The notes: generated by a model from the letters alone, not told the origin. Shown: positions 43,761 through 53,000, counted from the first letter of the stretch. The stretch is DNA of 64,000 bases from Hymenobacter sp. H14-R3 (GCF_030063445.1 NZ_JASITD010000002.1:223291-287290), one strand, 5' to 3'. Made by a program: numbers and translations.

Positions 43761-45032
43761 ATGCGTGTACTGCACACCGCCGACTGGCACCTGGGCCAGC
43801 ATTTTCTCACTGGCCACGAGCGCCTTACCGAGCAAAAGGCCTTCCTTAACTGGCTGCTAACCACCGTGCAGGCCGAAGGCGTGGAGGCCCTGGTGCTGGC
43901 CGGCGACGTGTTCGATACCACCACGCCCTCGCACGCGGCCCAAGAGCTATACTACGATTTTCTGGTGCGGATGCAAGGCACCGGCTGCCGCGATATCGTG
44001 ATAGTGGGCGGCAACCACGACTCCCCCACCCTGCTCAACGCCAGCCGCCAGCTGCTGCGGGCGCTGCGCATCCATGTGGTGGGCGGGGTGCCGGCTGAGG
44101 CCGCCGACCAGGTTATTTCGCTGGCCGACGCCGGTGGCCGGCCAGGTTTGGTAGTGGCCGCCGTGCCCTTCCTGCGCGACCGCGACCTGCGCCTGGCCGT
44201 GGCCGGCGAAACGCCCGACGAGCGCCAGCTGCGCGTGCGCGACAGCATCGCGGGCCACTATAAACTACTGAGTGAGCACGACTTAATCCGCAGCCTGCGC
44301 GAGCGCGACGTGCCGGTGCTGGCCACCGGCCACCTCTACGCCGCCGGCGGCGAGGCCCGTGAGGGGGCCGAGCGCGACGTGCACATCGGCGGGCTGGGCG
44401 TGATTGCGGCCGAGCACTTCCCAGCCGCGTTCGACTACGTGGCCCTGGGCCACCTGCACCGCCCGCAGGTGGTGGGCGGGCAGGCGCGTATCCGCTACTC
44501 GGGTTCGCCGGTGCCGCTGTCCTTCACCGAGGCCGACGACCGCCAGCAAGTGCTGCTGCTCGACTTTGCGGGGGCCGGCGAACCCCGGATTACGGCGCTG
44601 GCTGTGCCGGTGGCGCGCCGCTTACAGCGTTTCCACGGCGGGCTGGAGGAGGTGGAGGCCGCTATCCTAGCCTATGACAATGAGGCCTTTAGCCTAGTGG
44701 CCTGGGCCGATGTGCAGGTGCGCTCCGACGAATCTTATTCCGAAGTGCAGCGCCGCGTGCAGGCCGCCCTGCACGAGCGCCGCGCCCACGTGCTGGCCCC
44801 GCGCGGCGCCCGCCACCAGCGCCAAACCGACGCGCCCACCATGCTGGCCGAAGCTGCCGCGCCCATCGAGCACCTGCACGAGCTCTCGGTAGAGGAGGTG
44901 TTTGGACGGCGCGTGGCGGGCCTGCCGCCCGAGCGCGCCGCCGCCCTGGCCGCCACCTTCCAGGAGCTGCGCCAGTTGCTAGCCGAGGCCGACCCACAGG
45001 CCTGGGGCGGCGATGCGGGGGCCGACGGCTAG
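43761..45032 (+). CDS. sbcD: DNA exonuclease SbcD (Mre11-like subunit)
   Basis: A 423-residue calcineurin-like phosphoesterase. ATG 43761 gives RVLHTADWHLG directly at the N-terminus, as in the family. Metal-binding motifs are HTADWHLG (5-12), LVLAGDVFDTT (near 50), IVGGNHDS (near 80), ATGHLYAAGG and GHLHRPQ (near 190-235). Residues 280-420 are the capping and SbcC-binding region. With SbcC it cuts hairpins and double-strand ends. Its partner sbcC lies about 590 bases downstream, separated by a small secreted protein gene. Confidence 0.95.
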   Translation: MRVLHTADWHLGQHFLTGHERLTEQKAFLNWLLTTVQAEGVEALVLAGDVFDTTTPSHAAQELYYDFLVRMQGTGCRDIVIVGGNHDSPTLLNASRQLLRALRIHVVGGVPAEAADQVISLADAGGRPGLVVAAVPFLRDRDLRLAVAGETPDERQLRVRDSIAGHYKLLSEHDLIRSLRERDVPVLATGHLYAAGGEAREGAERDVHIGGLGVIAAEHFPAAFDYVALGHLHRPQVVGGQARIRYSGSPVPLSFTEADDRQQVLLLDFAGAGEPRITALAVPVARRLQRFHGGLEEVEAAILAYDNEAFSLVAWADVQVRSDESYSEVQRRVQAALHERRAHVLAPRGARHQRQTDAPTMLAEAAAPIEHLHELSVEEVFGRRVAGLPPERAAALAATFQELRQLLAEADPQAWGGDAGADG

Positions 45033-45064
45033 CCCTGGTTACGCTGCTGGCGAGTGGCGTTGTT

Positions 45065-45072
45065 TAGCTTTG
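45065..45072 (+). promoter_or_regulatory. -7 box (TAGCTTTG) before the sbcD-sbcC intervening gene
   Basis: An exact TAnnTTTG match, 25 bases before ATG 45098. It suggests that the small gene between sbcD and sbcC is transcribed separately. Confidence 0.45.
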
Positions 45073-45097
45073 CTTTTGGCAACGCCACTTCAAGTAT

Positions 45098-45556
45098 ATG
45101 ACTAAACACTTTTACGCCTTCCTTATTTTTGGTGGGGCGCTGTGCCTCAGCAGCTCAGCCCACGCGCAGCTGCCCTTGCAGCTTTTTAACCTGGGCCGGG
45201 CGGGTGGCCGCCTGGTAAACCAGCAGGCTTCCGGGCGGCCCATCACGATGCAAGACTACCAAGGGCAGCAGTACCCCATGCAACGCACGCCCCCGGCCCA
45301 GCTACCCCGCCAGGATACGGAGCTGATTACCAACTTAGAAGCCGAGCTGGAGCGTTGCCACCTGGCGCTAGTAGCTGATGCCACCGGCCCGGTATGCCCA
45401 CCCGAGCAGCGAGTCGCCTTGCAAAGCTGCCTCGCCAATCTGATGCGCGCGCGCCTGCACTGGAGCACCGACGCCTACCAGAGGGAAATGGACTTTTACT
45501 GGGTCGAGAATGCCCGCCGCCAGCAGGCCGCCGCCCCGGCCGAGCCGGCCAAATAA
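45098..45556 (+). CDS. Hypothetical secreted protein between sbcD and sbcC
   Basis: A 152-residue protein with a signal peptide (YAFLIFGGALCLSSSAHAQ). The mature part begins LPLQLFNLGRAGGRL and is mainly helical, with three Cys (ERCHLALV, GPVCPPEQ, LQSCLANL) and acidic/basic heptads; it ends PAEPAK. No family is recognised. It lies between two genes that normally adjoin and has its own -7 box, so it may have been inserted and need not work with SbcCD. Confidence 0.72.
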   Translation: MTKHFYAFLIFGGALCLSSSAHAQLPLQLFNLGRAGGRLVNQQASGRPITMQDYQGQQYPMQRTPPAQLPRQDTELITNLEAELERCHLALVADATGPVCPPEQRVALQSCLANLMRARLHWSTDAYQREMDFYWVENARRQQAAAPAEPAK

Positions 45557-45624
45557 GCCGGTTTTTACGCCCTCTTAAATACGCCCCGGTTCGCCATAGC
45601 GCGGGCTGGGGCGTATTTTTGGGT

Positions 45625-48600
45625 ATGAAGATTATCAGCCTGCGCTTCGCCAACCTCAACTCGCTGCCGGGGCCCTACCTCATCCGGTTCGATGCGGCGC
45701 CGCTGGCCGACACGGGCTTGTTTGCCATTACCGGGCCCACGGGCGCGGGCAAAAGCACCCTGCTCGACGCCATTGCGGTGGGCCTCTACGGCCGGGTGCC
45801 GCGCCACGACCGCCAGGTGGGCGAGATGGTGAGCCGCCACGCCGCGGGCGCGTGGTCGGAGGTGGAGTTTGAGGTGCACGAAACCAACCCCGACACCGGC
45901 CTCACGGCGCGGGTGCGCTACCGCTCGCGCTGGGAGGTGAAGCGCAAAACCCGCGGCGACGACAAAGGCGGCCTCGGCCAGGACGCCATGACGCTGGTGC
46001 TCAGCCCCTCGGGCGAGGCTGTGGTGAGCGGCAAGGAGGCCGTGCCCGCCAAGGTGGGCGAGCTGTCGGGCCTCGATTTTGGGCAGTTTGAGCAGGCCGT
46101 GCTGCTGAGCCAGGGCAAGTTTGCGCGCTTCCTGCACGCCCCCGAAAAGGAGCGCAGCGCCCTGCTCGAAAAGATGACCAACGTGGGTATTTACTCGCGG
46201 CTGTCGGTGGCGGCGTTTGAGAAAGCCAAGGAGGAGGAGCAAAAAACCAAGCTGCTCGAAGCCACCCTGCACGCCACCCGCCTGCTGCCCGACGAGGAGC
46301 GCCAGCGCCTGGAGCACCTCCTCGACGAGCTGGACCGCGAGGCGCAGGGCATTTATGACCACCAGCAGGAGCTGGGCGCATTTCTGGCCTGGCGCACCAT
46401 CCTCGACCAGCTCGACCGGCAGCTGGCCGACGCTACCCGCCAGGCCACCCAGCTCGGGGCCGACGATGCGGCCCTGCAACCCCCATTTGCGCGCCTCGCC
46501 GACCACGAGCGCGCCGCTACGCCCGCGCTATCCAACGCGCTGGTACTGAGCAAGCAAGCCCAGCAAGAGCTAAGCCGCGATGCCGAGGCGCTGGCGCAGC
46601 TTGAGCGGCAGCTGCCCCAGCTGCACACAGCCGCAGAGGCGGCCAAAGTAGCTCACGCGCTGGCCGCAACCAGCCAGACCACGGCGCTCGCCGAGGCTGA
46701 ACGGCTGTACCCGGTATTGCAGGAAGCGCAATCCCAGGACACGACCATTCGGGCCGCGCAAAACCAATTGGCGAAAAGCCGCGCCGCCCACGACCACGCC
46801 GCCGCTGCCCACGCCGACGAGCAAGCCGCCTGGAACCACACCCAGGCCAGCGGCCTGGCCCAGCTGCAACAGCAGCAAGCCACCCTGCACGAGTGGCTTG
46901 CTGCCCACCACCACGAGCGCGACCTCACGAGCGAGCTCACCGAAATAAATAGCCAACTACTAGATTTAGAGTTAGTTAATACCCAGCTGGCAACCCTGCA
47001 AGCGCAGCAAAAATCGCAGCTTAAGCTGCTGGCCGATGCCACCGCCGACCAGCAGCGCCACGCGCAGGCGGCCGGCGAAGCCCTGCAAAAACAACGCGCG
47101 CTGGTAGAGCAGGGCCGCCCCTACCGGGAGGAAGTGACCACCCTGCTGCGCGGCACCGATGCCGCCGCGCTGGCCCAGGACGCGGCCGACCTCACGGCCC
47201 GCCTGAGCCTGTTGCAGCGCCTGCTGCCCCAGGCCCAGGCCGCCCACGACCACACCGCCCGCGCCCAAGCGCTGGTGCAAGAGCATGCACAGGCCGCGCC
47301 CGGCCTGACCACCGCCGAAACCACCTTCGACCACCTGGAGCAACGCCGCGCCGATGGCCAGCGCCTGCTCGACAGCTACCAGCGTGAGCTGCGCGCCCAG
47401 CAGGCCCTGGCCGACCTCAACGCCCACCGCCAGCACCTGCGGCCTGGGCAGCCGTGCCCCCTTTGCGGGGCGGCCGAGCACGTTTTCGCTGCTGATTTTG
47501 AGGCCGAGGCCGATGAGCAGGAGCAGCGCGTGACCACGCAAAAAACTGCCTTAACCCAAATGAATGAGGCACTTACCACCGCAGGCCAGGAACTAGCCCG
47601 CCTGCGCTACGCCCAGCAGCAGCGCCTGGCCCGCCACGACGAAGCGACGGCCACCGCCACCCTGGCCCGCACCCAGGCCACGGAGCTAGCCGCGCTGCTC
47701 ACCCCGGCCCCGCCCGACCCCGCCGACCCAGCGGCCGTCGGCGACTTGCTGGCCGCCACCACCGCCCAGCAAGCCAGCACCGACCTGGCTCGCCGCCGCC
47801 TGGCCACGCTCACCGAGGAGCTGGCCCAACTCAAGGCCGAGCATACGGCCGCCGGCGCTCGGCTAACCCAGGCGCAGGACGAGGGCCTGCTGGCCGCGGA
47901 CCGCCGCCAGCAGGCGCACCTTGCCCTGCAACCCCTTGATGCCGAGCTGGTCGATACCCGCGAGCAAGCCGCTAATTACCGGGCCGTTATCCAGAGCCTG
48001 CTTACCCCGCACCAACTGCTGCTACCCGCAACTTCGCAGCGCTACGCGGGGGTGTTGGCTACGCTGCATGAGCGCGCCGACTGCTACCACGCCCGCAACC
48101 TGGCGCTGGATAAAAGCCAGAGTGACTTGGCCGCGCTGCAAAAAGAACAAGCCGTGCGCGCCGATAACTTAGCCAAAACCGCGGCCAGGCTGCAAGCCGA
48201 TGCTGACAGTTTACGTATTGAGCAGCAGGCTATTGATGCGCAACGAGCCACTCGCATGGCGGCCTACGCCGGCCCCGACCCCGCCACCGAGCAAGAGCGC
48301 CTCCACCAAGCTACCAGGCAGCTGGCCAAAGCCTTTTTGACCACGCACGATGAGCAAGCCCGCCAGCAACAAGCCCTCGATAGCACGCGCGAGAAGCTAG
48401 GGCAGCGCCAAGACGACCTGCAGCGCCACGAGGCTACTTACCAGGGCCACCAGGCCGACCTGCACGCCGCCCTGGCCGCCGCCGGCTTTGCCAGTGCGGC
48501 CGAGGCCCAGGCCCTGCTGCTGCCCGAAACCGAGGCCCGGCAGCTGGCCCAGCGCCGCCAGCGCCACCTCACCGACCAGCAGGCCAGCCAGCAACTGCAA

Positions 48601-49350
48601 GCCAAGCTGGCCGCCGACTTGGCCCACCACCATGAGGCCGCCCTCACCGCCTTGCCCACCGCGGCCCTCACCGCCGAACTGGCCCAGCTCAACGCCGAAA
48701 ACGAGAAGCTGCACCAGCGCCTCGGGGCCGCCGCCAGCCAGCTCACCCACGACGATGAGGCCCGCCAGCAGCAGGCCGAAGGTCTGCGCCAGCTGGCCGC
48801 CCGCCAGCGAGAGCAGCAGCGCTGGCAAGACCTGGCCGAGCAAATCGGCTCGGCCAAGGGCGACAAGTTCAGCCAGTTTGCCCAGGGCCTCACGCTCAGC
48901 CACTTGGCACGGCTGGCCAACCTGCGCCTCCAGCAGCTCACGGGCCGCTACACCATCCTCAAAACCCCCAACCGCAACCTGGAGCTCCAGATAATCGACC
49001 ACGACCAGGCCGATACCGTGCGGCCCATGGCCTCGCTCTCGGGCGGCGAAAGCTTTTTGGTGAGCCTAGCGCTGGCGCTGGGCCTGAGCGAACTAGCTGG
49101 CTACAAGGCCCGTATCGAATCGCTGTTTATCGACGAAGGCTTTGGCACCCTCGACCCCGACTCGCTCAACACGGCCCTCGATGCGCTGGAGCGCCTCCAG
49201 CACTCGGGCAAGATGATTGGCATCATCTCGCACGTAGCCGACCTGAAGGAGCGCATCGGCACCCAGATTCGGGTGCAGCCCGGTGCCGGCGGCAACAGCA
49301 CCGTGCGCGTGGTGGATGTAGTAGGCACCGAAACCAGCTGCGAGGCGTAG
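45625..49350 (+). CDS. sbcC: DNA exonuclease SbcC (Rad50-like ATPase subunit)
   Basis: A 1241-residue SMC-type ATPase. ATG 45625 gives KIISLRFANLNSLPGPYLI at the N-terminus; a longer open frame to 45394 overlaps the previous gene and is rejected. Walker A GPTGAGKST is at 37-45, a long Gln/Ala-rich coiled coil fills 200-1040, and the zinc hook CPLCG is at 611-615. Signature LSGGESFLVSLALALGLSE and Walker B LFIDEGFGTLDPDS are near 1137 and 1167. Length and layout match the larger Bacteroidota SbcC proteins. It pairs with SbcD upstream. Two copies of a 26-base inverted repeat begin 30 bases after its stop. Confidence 0.95.
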   Translation: MKIISLRFANLNSLPGPYLIRFDAAPLADTGLFAITGPTGAGKSTLLDAIAVGLYGRVPRHDRQVGEMVSRHAAGAWSEVEFEVHETNPDTGLTARVRYRSRWEVKRKTRGDDKGGLGQDAMTLVLSPSGEAVVSGKEAVPAKVGELSGLDFGQFEQAVLLSQGKFARFLHAPEKERSALLEKMTNVGIYSRLSVAAFEKAKEEEQKTKLLEATLHATRLLPDEERQRLEHLLDELDREAQGIYDHQQELGAFLAWRTILDQLDRQLADATRQATQLGADDAALQPPFARLADHERAATPALSNALVLSKQAQQELSRDAEALAQLERQLPQLHTAAEAAKVAHALAATSQTTALAEAERLYPVLQEAQSQDTTIRAAQNQLAKSRAAHDHAAAAHADEQAAWNHTQASGLAQLQQQQATLHEWLAAHHHERDLTSELTEINSQLLDLELVNTQLATLQAQQKSQLKLLADATADQQRHAQAAGEALQKQRALVEQGRPYREEVTTLLRGTDAAALAQDAADLTARLSLLQRLLPQAQAAHDHTARAQALVQEHAQAAPGLTTAETTFDHLEQRRADGQRLLDSYQRELRAQQALADLNAHRQHLRPGQPCPLCGAAEHVFAADFEAEADEQEQRVTTQKTALTQMNEALTTAGQELARLRYAQQQRLARHDEATATATLARTQATELAALLTPAPPDPADPAAVGDLLAATTAQQASTDLARRRLATLTEELAQLKAEHTAAGARLTQAQDEGLLAADRRQQAHLALQPLDAELVDTREQAANYRAVIQSLLTPHQLLLPATSQRYAGVLATLHERADCYHARNLALDKSQSDLAALQKEQAVRADNLAKTAARLQADADSLRIEQQAIDAQRATRMAAYAGPDPATEQERLHQATRQLAKAFLTTHDEQARQQQALDSTREKLGQRQDDLQRHEATYQGHQADLHAALAAAGFASAAEAQALLLPETEARQLAQRRQRHLTDQQASQQLQAKLAADLAHHHEAALTALPTAALTAELAQLNAENEKLHQRLGAAASQLTHDDEARQQQAEGLRQLAARQREQQRWQDLAEQIGSAKGDKFSQFAQGLTLSHLARLANLRLQQLTGRYTILKTPNRNLELQIIDHDQADTVRPMASLSGGESFLVSLALALGLSELAGYKARIESLFIDEGFGTLDPDSLNTALDALERLQHSGKMIGIISHVADLKERIGTQIRVQPGAGGNSTVRVVDVVGTETSCEA

Positions 49351-49379
49351 GGTAACCCCACTTGGCCCGTTGAAACGAC

Positions 49380-49452
49380 GTAGGGTAAGCTTTAGCTTGC
49401 CGACGCCTGGCCCATATAGCGGCAAACGTCGGCAAGCCAAAGCTTACCCTGC
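49380..49452. repeat. 26-bp inverted repeat overlapping a stop codon
   Basis: GTAGGGTAAGCTTTAGCTTG at 49380 and on to 49405 pairs with 49427-49452 at 24 of 26 positions. The right arm contains the TAA stop (49446-49444) and the final codons of the converging gene at 49444, so the last residues are repeat-encoded. Confidence 0.85.
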
Positions 49453-50532
49453 ATTGCGCACCTCAGCCCAGGTCCAGTACCGCTTCGGCGCCACATCAGC
49501 ATAACCCCTTGTCAGGAAGGCAACTACCTCCGCCTCTACCGTTCCAGCCGCCAGGCTGGAAACGTAAATAGGTCGCCCTTCAGGGTCGGCGTAGCGCTCG
49601 GCTTTAGTGAGGCGGCGGCCGGCCAGGCGCAGCAGTGGCCCGGTATCGGTGAGGCCATCAGCGGCCCAGCGGTAACTACTGGTTTCCAGCTCATTGAGGC
49701 GGGCAGCCAGGGCGGGCAGCGGCAGGCGCGGCAGCGTGGGCCGGCTCTCCAGGTCAATCCAGGTAGTGTACTTGGCTTCCAGCTCGTAGCGCTGGCCATC
49801 GTAGAGACTCAGCACCCAATCGAAGCCCGCCGTAGGGCCAAACAGCGCGTAGTACGGCCCCGGCTCGGGCGTGCGGATAACGACCAGGCCAATTTCGGGG
49901 TACTCGCTGCGCTGCGTGAGCGGCCCTTGCAGCGTGGCCACGGCCTGCTTCACGCGGGCGTACTCCGGCTCCCAGGCGGCGCGGCCCACCTCTGCAGTCA
50001 GCAAAACCTCGGCGAAGCGCGGCAAAAACCAGGCAAATTTTTCGGCCGAAGCCTCATCCTCGCGGCGGCGGCGGGCGGGCGCGCCAAAGGGCTCGTAGAA
50101 ATGGGCTTTTTCCTCGGCGTTGAGCCAGCACACCAGCTGCAAGGCGTAGTCTGCCAATGGGTTAGCCCAGTCTAGCTCGCGAAAATCACCCAGCGTGGCT
50201 ACCAGGCGCAGCAGGGGCTCGTGGGCCACTGCCAGCGTGGGGTTCAGCAACGCCCACACGCCAATGAAGCCGTCGATATCAAAGTGATTGGCCGTAACGG
50301 CGCGTGCCGCCAGCCCCGGCGTGGCGGGCGCGTGCAGGGCGCGCAGGCACGAGCCCGCGCTGGTATCGTCGCGCAGGGCGGTGGGCGTGGCGGCCCCGCG
50401 CCAGTGCGCCAGCGTAATGGCCGCCCCCAGCCCGGTACTATCGACCACGATGGTGGGCTGCCGCCGCAGCTGCCCAAACGGCACGAAGTATCGCCCTTGC
50501 TCGCTGGCGATTAGCAGTTGCTTACTTTCCAT
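49444..50532 (-). CDS. Protein of unknown function (362 aa)
   Basis: A 362-residue soluble protein starting at ATG 50532. It has no signal peptide or membrane segment. Recognisable stretches are PTIVVDSTGLGAAITLAHWR (about 26-45), ANHFDIDGFIGVWALLNP (about 81-98, with a DxDG-like acidic motif near the start), and a C-terminal region with TWIDLESRPTLPRLPL and YWTWAEV. The HFDIDG pattern is suggestive of a metal-dependent hydrolase site but I cannot place it in a family. Its stop codon lies inside an inverted repeat. It runs in the same direction as the HNH gene just upstream. Confidence 0.82.
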   Translation of the reverse strand: MESKQLLIASEQGRYFVPFGQLRRQPTIVVDSTGLGAAITLAHWRGAATPTALRDDTSAGSCLRALHAPATPGLAARAVTANHFDIDGFIGVWALLNPTLAVAHEPLLRLVATLGDFRELDWANPLADYALQLVCWLNAEEKAHFYEPFGAPARRRREDEASAEKFAWFLPRFAEVLLTAEVGRAAWEPEYARVKQAVATLQGPLTQRSEYPEIGLVVIRTPEPGPYYALFGPTAGFDWVLSLYDGQRYELEAKYTTWIDLESRPTLPRLPLPALAARLNELETSSYRWAADGLTDTGPLLRLAGRRLTKAERYADPEGRPIYVSSLAAGTVEAEVVAFLTRGYADVAPKRYWTWAEVRNAG

Positions 50533-50549
50533 AATTATCTATAAATCAA

Positions 50550-50885
50550 TTATTTATTACCACGGCGATTACGAATTTTCTCTACCTTGTTTTTCCGAAT
50601 CCAGCTGAGGTAGCCTTGCAGCTCGGGGGCGGCGCGCAGGGCTTCTACGGTGTGGTAATACTGGGCCAGCGCCCGGTTAGTAAGAAAGCGGTGCACGCTG
50701 CTGTGGCAGGGCTGACACAGGTCCACTACTTCGCCGTGGCGGCCGCCCTCTTCGCGGGGCACGAGGTGGTGGCGGCTGGTTTGCTGCACAGCCCGCTCGC
50801 AAAGGCCGCAGTGGGTAGTGGGCGGGCGCTGGGCGCGGGCCGCGGCTTCGGCGGCAGCCTGGGCAAGTTGCTGGCGGCGGGTCAC
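50550..50885 (-). CDS. HNH-type nuclease domain protein
   Basis: A 111-residue basic protein. The only start in frame is GTG 50885. Residues about 25-68 contain the zinc ribbon and HNH-like core: CGLCERAV, then SRHHLVPREEGG, then VDLCQPCHSSVH. The four Cys and paired His match HNH endonucleases that bind zinc and a catalytic metal. The rest (AQYYHTVEALRAAPELQGYL and IRKNKVEK) is helical and basic. Free-standing HNH proteins of this size occur as host genes with unknown substrate; nothing here shows a restriction or mobile context. Confidence 0.85.
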   Translation of the reverse strand: MTRRQQLAQAAAEAAARAQRPPTTHCGLCERAVQQTSRHHLVPREEGGRHGEVVDLCQPCHSSVHRFLTNRALAQYYHTVEALRAAPELQGYLSWIRKNKVEKIRNRRGNK

Positions 50886-51052
50886 AAAATGGTGGGCAAA
50901 TAGGATTAACTGGGCCGGTATTTTACCCTATTGGCCCGAAGAAGTTGCGTACTGAGCAAATAGGTGACTATATTGACCACAAATTAATAACTTAGCAATT
51001 TAGCGATTTGTCATTTATCCATTATTTTCTTTAACTCTTTCCTTCTTTTCTG

Positions 51053-51505
51053 ATGGCATCATTCACTACTTCTCTCCTCACTGGTGGGCTGCGCCGCTAC
51101 GCCGCAGCCGCGGCTTTATTGGCGGGCGGCCTGGTGGCTACGCCGGCCAAAGCGCAAACCTGGATGGTATCTACCACGCCCTACATTAAACTGGGCGTGC
51201 TGGATAAATACAACGCGCTGGGCGGCTACAGCGCCGTGTTTATTGTAACGGACGAAAAAACAACCAAGCAGTTTTTGCTGACGAAAGTGGTGGCCAAGGG
51301 CGAAAACGGCGTTGACGTTTTCTTCCCTACCGAGCCCAGCGACCCCGAATACTTCAAAAACATGGCCGGCCTGGCGGCCCAGCCCACCCCCGGCAGCTAT
51401 ACCTGGGAGTGCCGGGTAAACGGCAAGCGGGCCGTGGGCGGGCATTTTGTGTACCCCGAAACGGGCAACGACATCACCGTGGTGGGCGCGGCCGCCAAGC
51501 GCTAG
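51053..51505 (+). CDS. Hypothetical secreted protein
   Basis: A 150-residue protein starting at ATG 51053 with a signal peptide cleaved at AKAQ (near residue 35). The mature part is beta-rich (TTPYIKLGVLDKYNALGG, then YSAVFIVTDEKTTKQFLLTK) with one Cys. No family is recognised. Its TAG stop at 51503-51505 overlaps the stop of the converging gene at 51502-51504 within the shared sequence CTAG. An AT-rich leader precedes it. Confidence 0.8.
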   Translation: MASFTTSLLTGGLRRYAAAAALLAGGLVATPAKAQTWMVSTTPYIKLGVLDKYNALGGYSAVFIVTDEKTTKQFLLTKVVAKGENGVDVFFPTEPSDPEYFKNMAGLAAQPTPGSYTWECRVNGKRAVGGHFVYPETGNDITVVGAAAKR

Positions 51506-52101
51506 CCGCGCACCACGCGCATGTAGGGCACTGTATCGGGCAGGGGACCGAGCAGGTCGGCCAGGGCTTGCAGGAAACGGCCGGCCGTATCGGGCCGGCC
51601 GGCGGGGGGGCCGGGTGCGTGGTGGCGGTGGTGCTCGCCGCGCAGCTCGCCCAGCACGGTAGGCGTGCCGGCTTCTTCGGGGCTGCGGCCCAGGGTGGCT
51701 TCCAGCAGAAAATAGCGCGGCAGGGTGGCCTCCAGGCTGGGGCTGAGGTCATCCTCGTCGTCGTCCTCGTCATCGTTGGGGATGCGGGAGTGGTCGTCGG
51801 GGTCGGCCTCAGCCTCGTCGTACACGATGGCCACCAAGTGGGCCTCGCCGGTGGCCTGGGGAGCCGGCAGCTGCAGCAGCGCCGTGGCGCGGCCAGCCAG
51901 TTGGTGCCAGCTTAGCTGCAAGCTTCTGGGGGCCACGCGCTCGCGGGGTGGCAGGCTCTCGGCGGCCTTATCCCACATGTAGAGCAGCAGCTCGCGGGCC
52001 AGCAGCGGGTCGGCTAGCTCGCGGCGCACGGCGGCGGGCCGCCGCCACACCAGCTGGGGCAGCATAGAATAAGCAAATTGATGCGGGTGCGGGCGGGCCA
52101 T
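51502..52101 (-). CDS. Hypothetical protein with acidic stretch
   Basis: A 199-residue soluble protein starting at ATG 52101. Residues 1-120 look folded (PQLVWRRPAAVRRELADPLL, then LLYMWDKAAESLPP). Residues about 122-135 form an acidic run (PNDDEDDDEDD). The C-terminal part includes HHRHHAPGPPAG and RFLQALADLLGPLP. No family is recognised. The ATG is followed upstream by an 800-base region without clear genes. Its stop codon shares CTAG with the converging gene. Confidence 0.75.
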   Translation of the reverse strand: MARPHPHQFAYSMLPQLVWRRPAAVRRELADPLLARELLLYMWDKAAESLPPRERVAPRSLQLSWHQLAGRATALLQLPAPQATGEAHLVAIVYDEAEADPDDHSRIPNDDEDDDEDDLSPSLEATLPRYFLLEATLGRSPEEAGTPTVLGELRGEHHRHHAPGPPAGRPDTAGRFLQALADLLGPLPDTVPYMRVVRG

Positions 52102-52131
52102 TATAGAAGGCGTAAAACGTTTTTCCAGGGT

Positions 52132-52156
52132 TTGCGAAGCTGAATCAGCTTCGCAA
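52132..52156. repeat. 12-bp palindrome
   Basis: TTGCGAAGCTGA at 52132-52143 pairs perfectly with 52145-52156 around a single base, about 30 bases upstream of the minus-strand ATG at 52101. It could be an operator for that gene or a hairpin. Confidence 0.6.
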
Positions 52157-52163
52157 TTGATTG

Positions 52164-52274
52164 TTAGAGCGGTTTCCGCTTGGATGAATAGAATGAAGAA
52201 TTAAAAATTTGACTAACAGATTTTTAATTCTTCATTCCTCTAAAAACTGCACACTGTTGGGTAATCCGCTCTAA
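52164..52274. repeat. Nested palindromic element
   Basis: Outer arms TTAGAGCGG (52164-52172) and its complement (52266-52274) enclose a perfect 18-base inverted repeat, GAATGAAGAATTAAAAAT at 52191-52208 and 52220-52237. The central AT-rich core resembles the one at 4912-4972. No ORF lies inside. Confidence 0.75.
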
Positions 52275-52462
52275 AGTAGGCCTTACACCAAATCGTTTGG
52301 TACTGCGAACACGTTGCGCCTCAAGCCAGTGTGTGCGGGCCGTGCCCGTAAGGCACCTGAGTGCTTGTAAGCTGGCTGCAGCACAACGACGGCCGCTCTG
52401 GCGCAGGCCCCACTAAAGCAGCTTATTATGAATTACTTGAAAGAATTTATTCTTCTGGCAAA

Positions 52463-52705
52463 TCACCATATACGCCTGTGTGCCTGGCAAAACCCGGTTG
52501 CCAAATCCATCAATTCCAGTATTTTATCCTCCTCCTGCTCGCTAACCACCAGGCGTCGCAAGTGCGCTAAAATACGCAACGCATCTTGCTGCTTACCACC
52601 TGACGCTTTAAACTGGTGAAGTACCTGCACTGCGCCTACCAGCGAGCCAGCTTGCCACAATTGCTGCTTCAGCGCTTCTTCTACTATCCTGTCAGGCTGG
52701 AGCAA
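52463..52705 (-). pseudogene. Possible gene remnant
   Basis: An 80-codon frame from TTG 52705. The translation looks protein-like in the middle (LHQFKASGGKQQDALRILAH, then LVVSEQEEDKILELMDLA) and is helical and amphipathic, unlike the chance frames around it. There is no ATG, no signal peptide and no recognisable family. It may be the remains of a small gene or a short real one with a TTG start. Confidence 0.3.
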
Positions 52706-53000
52706 TAGCTGTTATCAATCTATAAATCAAAAAACTGTGCAAGCCACGTAGCCAGACAACCTATCTGCTTCCTCTGCTCAATTGTTGCCAGCAAGCTACT
52801 GGTTCATTGTGCAAGGGCTTTCAGCCAGCTGGCACCTTAGCCGCCAGGCGGGCCCAACGGCGCAAAGATAAAACCTGCTGCCAAGCACAGGCCGGAGCGT
52901 TGCACCAAGCAGTGCGGCCGCTTTACGCAGCCGCAACCCGCGCTAGATTTCTTCCTACTGCTTTATTAGTAATCAACTAATAGGCGCGAGACGGCCCACG

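Larger units (their letters stand above)
52102..53000. other. Long gene-poor stretch
   Basis: About 900 bases of lower GC with two palindromes (52132-52156 and 52164-52274) and one weak open frame (52463-52705). The right half, 52706-53000, shows nothing I can name. The composition and loss of codon bias suggest decayed sequence. Confidence 0.55.

Noticed and set aside
50550..50885. Restriction or homing endonuclease from the HNH motif
   Set aside because: No methyltransferase, intron, intein or phage genes nearby; a host HNH protein is the simpler reading.
52361..52570. 69-codon plus-strand frame in the gene-poor stretch
   Set aside because: No start context, no protein-like pattern, opposite to a slightly better minus-strand remnant.
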